Origin: Collinsella sp.
Lineage (GTDB): Bacteria; Actinomycetota; Coriobacteriia; Coriobacteriales; Coriobacteriaceae
Direction of reading: 5' to 3'
Length of the DNA: 8,738 nucleotides
Assembly: GCA_019414465.1 (NCBI GenBank)
Contig: DXLY01000081.1
Span: 1-8,738, forward strand
Position 1 is the stretch's first letter. Every line of letters begins with the position of its first letter. Positions 7,204 to 8,738 of the stretch are shown here, in pieces. Below the pieces are notes generated by a model that saw only the letters and a program-made list of their open reading frames with translations, was not told the origin of the DNA and ran no database searches. Both the position numbers and the translations under genes were made by a program.

Positions 7204-8553
7204 TTAGGCAGTGGCGCGGCCTAGCCAGTTGCCGCTGTGGTGGTAGATGGTGAACATCGTGGCGGTTATTACCCAGGTTACGGGGTAGACCAGCAGCAGA
7301 TGCTCGAGCGAGGGGTCGAGCGGCATAATCGCGAACACCCACGCCACGCGGAGCACGACCGTGCCGTATATCGTGAGCATCATAGGCTGGAAGCTCACGC
7401 CAGCGCCACGGATGGAGCCGGACGCGTTTTCGATAATCGAGAAGATCGCGTAGAACGGCGCGATGAAATGAAGAATCGTCGTGGTGTAGGCCGAAATTGC
7501 GACATCGTCGATAAACAGACGCGAAAGCGGGCCCGAGAATACCAGCAGCACGGCAGACAGGCCACCGATAAGCACAAACGACAGCACGAGCGACGTGTGG
7601 TATCCCTTTCGCATGCGATCGTAATTGCGCGCACCAAAGTTCTGCGCCGAGAACGTAGTAATCGACACACCAAGCGCCTCGGTCACCATCCAGATAATGC
7701 CGTCCAGGCGACCGGAAAGACCCCAAGCGGTCGTAACATCGGCTCCAAACGAGTTGACCGACACCTGAATCAAAACGTTGGAGATCGAATACGCCGCAGA
7801 CTGAACGCCCAGCGGCAAACCGCACGAAAGCATGCTCTTGCAAATGCCGCGATCGATACCGAGTTTGGATAGCGACAACCGCCACGCCCCCGGAGCGCGC
7901 ATCATGCGGATCACAATCATCGTGGCATTGGTGCAGATAGTCAGCGCCACCGCGATGCCGCAGCCCAGCGCTTCCATGTGCAGCACGGCGACAAAGAGAA
8001 TGTCGAGCGCCACGTTGACGAAGCAGCCGGAGGCAATAATGACCGCCGGACCGCGCGTGTCGCCCACGGCGCGCAACAACGCCGTCCCCATATTGAGCAG
8101 CAGCGCCGCAAACATGGCGGCAAAGTAGCAACGGGCATACGCCACACCCTCGGCCAGCAGCTCATGCGGTGTATTCATCAGCACAAGCATCGGCTCGACA
8201 AACACCATGCCCAGAATGGAAATGACAATGCCGCCCACCAGCGCGAGCGTCATGGCCGTATGGACCGATCGGCTCAAGCGCTCGTCATCGTGCTGACCAA
8301 AAAACTGGCCGGTAATAACGGCACATCCAGCACCGACACCGACGCAAAAACCAATGCAGAGCTCCGTAAGCACCATCGTGGCCTGAATGCCACCCAGCGC
8401 GAGCTTGCCGCCAAACTGACCGACGATATAGGTACCGATAAGCGTGTATGCCTGCTGAAAGAACGAACTAAAGAAGATGGGGACGCACAGCGACAGCAGC
8501 TGCTGCCAAATAACGCCCTGCGTTACATCGATAGCCGTAGATTTCTTAGCCAC
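7204..8553 (-). CDS. MATE family efflux transporter
   Basis: Inner-membrane multidrug and toxin extrusion antiporter of the MatE family that would export small, often cationic compounds using a Na+ or H+ gradient. The 449-residue chain is the normal length and shows about 12 hydrophobic segments in two MatE repeats (about 17-180 and 240-400). Recognisable pieces are the TM1 proline in LSLCVPIFFSSFFQQAYT (P25), VGVGAGCAVITGQFFGQHDDERL in the first repeat, and RAVGDTRGP (161-169) before the next helix, with a matching SISNVLIQVSVNSFGAD and SGSIRGAGVS in the second repeat. Start: GTG 8553 follows GGGGAGGG (8557-8564). An upstream in-frame TTG at 8586 would place that ribosome binding site inside the gene and adds an atypical hydrophilic start. 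The substrate cannot be told from sequence, and no adjacent regulator is visible in the window. Confidence 0.94.
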   Translation of the reverse strand: MAKKSTAIDVTQGVIWQQLLSLCVPIFFSSFFQQAYTLIGTYIVGQFGGKLALGGIQATMVLTELCIGFCVGVGAGCAVITGQFFGQHDDERLSRSVHTAMTLALVGGIVISILGMVFVEPMLVLMNTPHELLAEGVAYARCYFAAMFAALLLNMGTALLRAVGDTRGPAVIIASGCFVNVALDILFVAVLHMEALGCGIAVALTICTNATMIVIRMMRAPGAWRLSLSKLGIDRGICKSMLSCGLPLGVQSAAYSISNVLIQVSVNSFGADVTTAWGLSGRLDGIIWMVTEALGVSITTFSAQNFGARNYDRMRKGYHTSLVLSFVLIGGLSAVLLVFSGPLSRLFIDDVAISAYTTTILHFIAPFYAIFSIIENASGSIRGAGVSFQPMMLTIYGTVVLRVAWVFAIMPLDPSLEHLLLVYPVTWVITATMFTIYHHSGNWLGRATA

Positions 8554-8556
8554 ACG

Positions 8557-8564
8557 CCCTCCCC
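8557..8564 (-). promoter_or_regulatory. Ribosome binding site that fixes the MATE start
   Basis: GGGGAGGG lies three bases before GTG 8553 (about five from the GGAG core), a strong match to the 16S rRNA tail. It supports the GTG start over the upstream in-frame TTG. Confidence 0.75.
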
Positions 8565-8678
8565 ACCAGCGTACGTCAAACAACAAAACGGCACTTTAAA
8601 ACGAAAGCCAAAACCAGCTTAGCACCGACCGACGTCGGCCGAAACGTCCCGAACCAGAGCCCGGTGCGAAATATCTGC

Positions 8679-8738
8679 CTAGTGATACAGCCCCGGCTGG
8701 TAGTGGTACTCGTTGCTCACATGCGGGCGCAGTTGCCA
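8679..8738 (-). CDS. Probable C-terminal end of an unidentified protein
   Basis: On the minus strand the window opens with 19 sense codons, WQLRPHVSNEYHYQPGLYH, followed by TAG at 8679-8681. Codon use (CTG, CGC, CCG, GAG, TAC) matches the neighbouring minus-strand genes, and the 125 bases to the MATE start form an ordinary intergenic gap. The fragment is too short to name a family, and an open stretch of this length can occur by chance. Confidence 0.4.
   Translation of the reverse strand, partial: WQLRPHVSNEYHYQPGLYH

Noticed and set aside
6884..8131. A 415-codon minus-strand frame spanning the MATE gene, the inverted repeat and the adenosyltransferase
   Set aside because: It passes through two well-identified genes on opposite strands and through the palindromic intergenic element, so it cannot be a real gene.
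8617..8665. GCACCG...CGGTGC and CCGACGTCGG inverted repeats between the right-edge fragment and the MATE gene
   Set aside because: Stems are short, the larger loop is over 30 bases and no T run follows closely, so they do not make a supported terminator or operator; GC-rich sequence gives such matches often.

Overview
This is an 8.7 kb piece of a GC-rich bacterial chromosome. It carries ordinary housekeeping and metabolic genes and shows no phage, transposase, CRISPR or secretion genes. Codon use, a transcription-attenuating T-box on ileS, short GGGGAC-cored palindromes between genes and the protein sequences suggest a high-GC anaerobic actinobacterium of the Coriobacteriia, possibly Collinsella-like. 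That placement is an inference; no 16S rRNA or other marker is present.

Layout. Positions 1-2495 (minus) hold most of ileS, which runs off the left edge. Positions 2539-2836 (minus) are its T-box leader, with an AUC (Ile) specifier, a 16-nt bipartite antiterminator strand and a competing U7 terminator. Divergent from it, 2983-4065 (plus) is a metal-dependent alcohol dehydrogenase of the GldA/HcxA type, ended by a 16-bp hairpin terminator. Then come a convergent DUF523 (TudS-like) gene at 4116-4571 (minus), a strong terminator at 4591-4627, and ftsH at 4647-6539 (minus). Divergent from ftsH is a short corrinoid adenosyltransferase gene (6632-7117, plus). A MATE-family exporter (7204-8553, minus) converges on it, and the 86 bp between their stop codons is almost completely filled by an imperfect inverted-repeat element. 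The last 60 bases look like the 3' end of another minus-strand gene.

The genes do not form one pathway. Each appears to be its own transcription unit: ileS is controlled by uncharged tRNA-Ile, ftsH is a membrane quality-control protease, the adenosyltransferase makes the coenzyme form of B12, and the MATE protein exports small molecules. The only same-strand neighbours close enough for read-through are ftsH and the DUF523 gene, and a 15-bp terminator lies between them.

I found no clear new multi-gene system. The most interesting signals are regulatory or repetitive: a T-box whose tRNA-acceptor bulge reads UGGUUAA instead of the near-universal UGGNACC, and palindromic GGGGAC-cored units at two convergent gene junctions.
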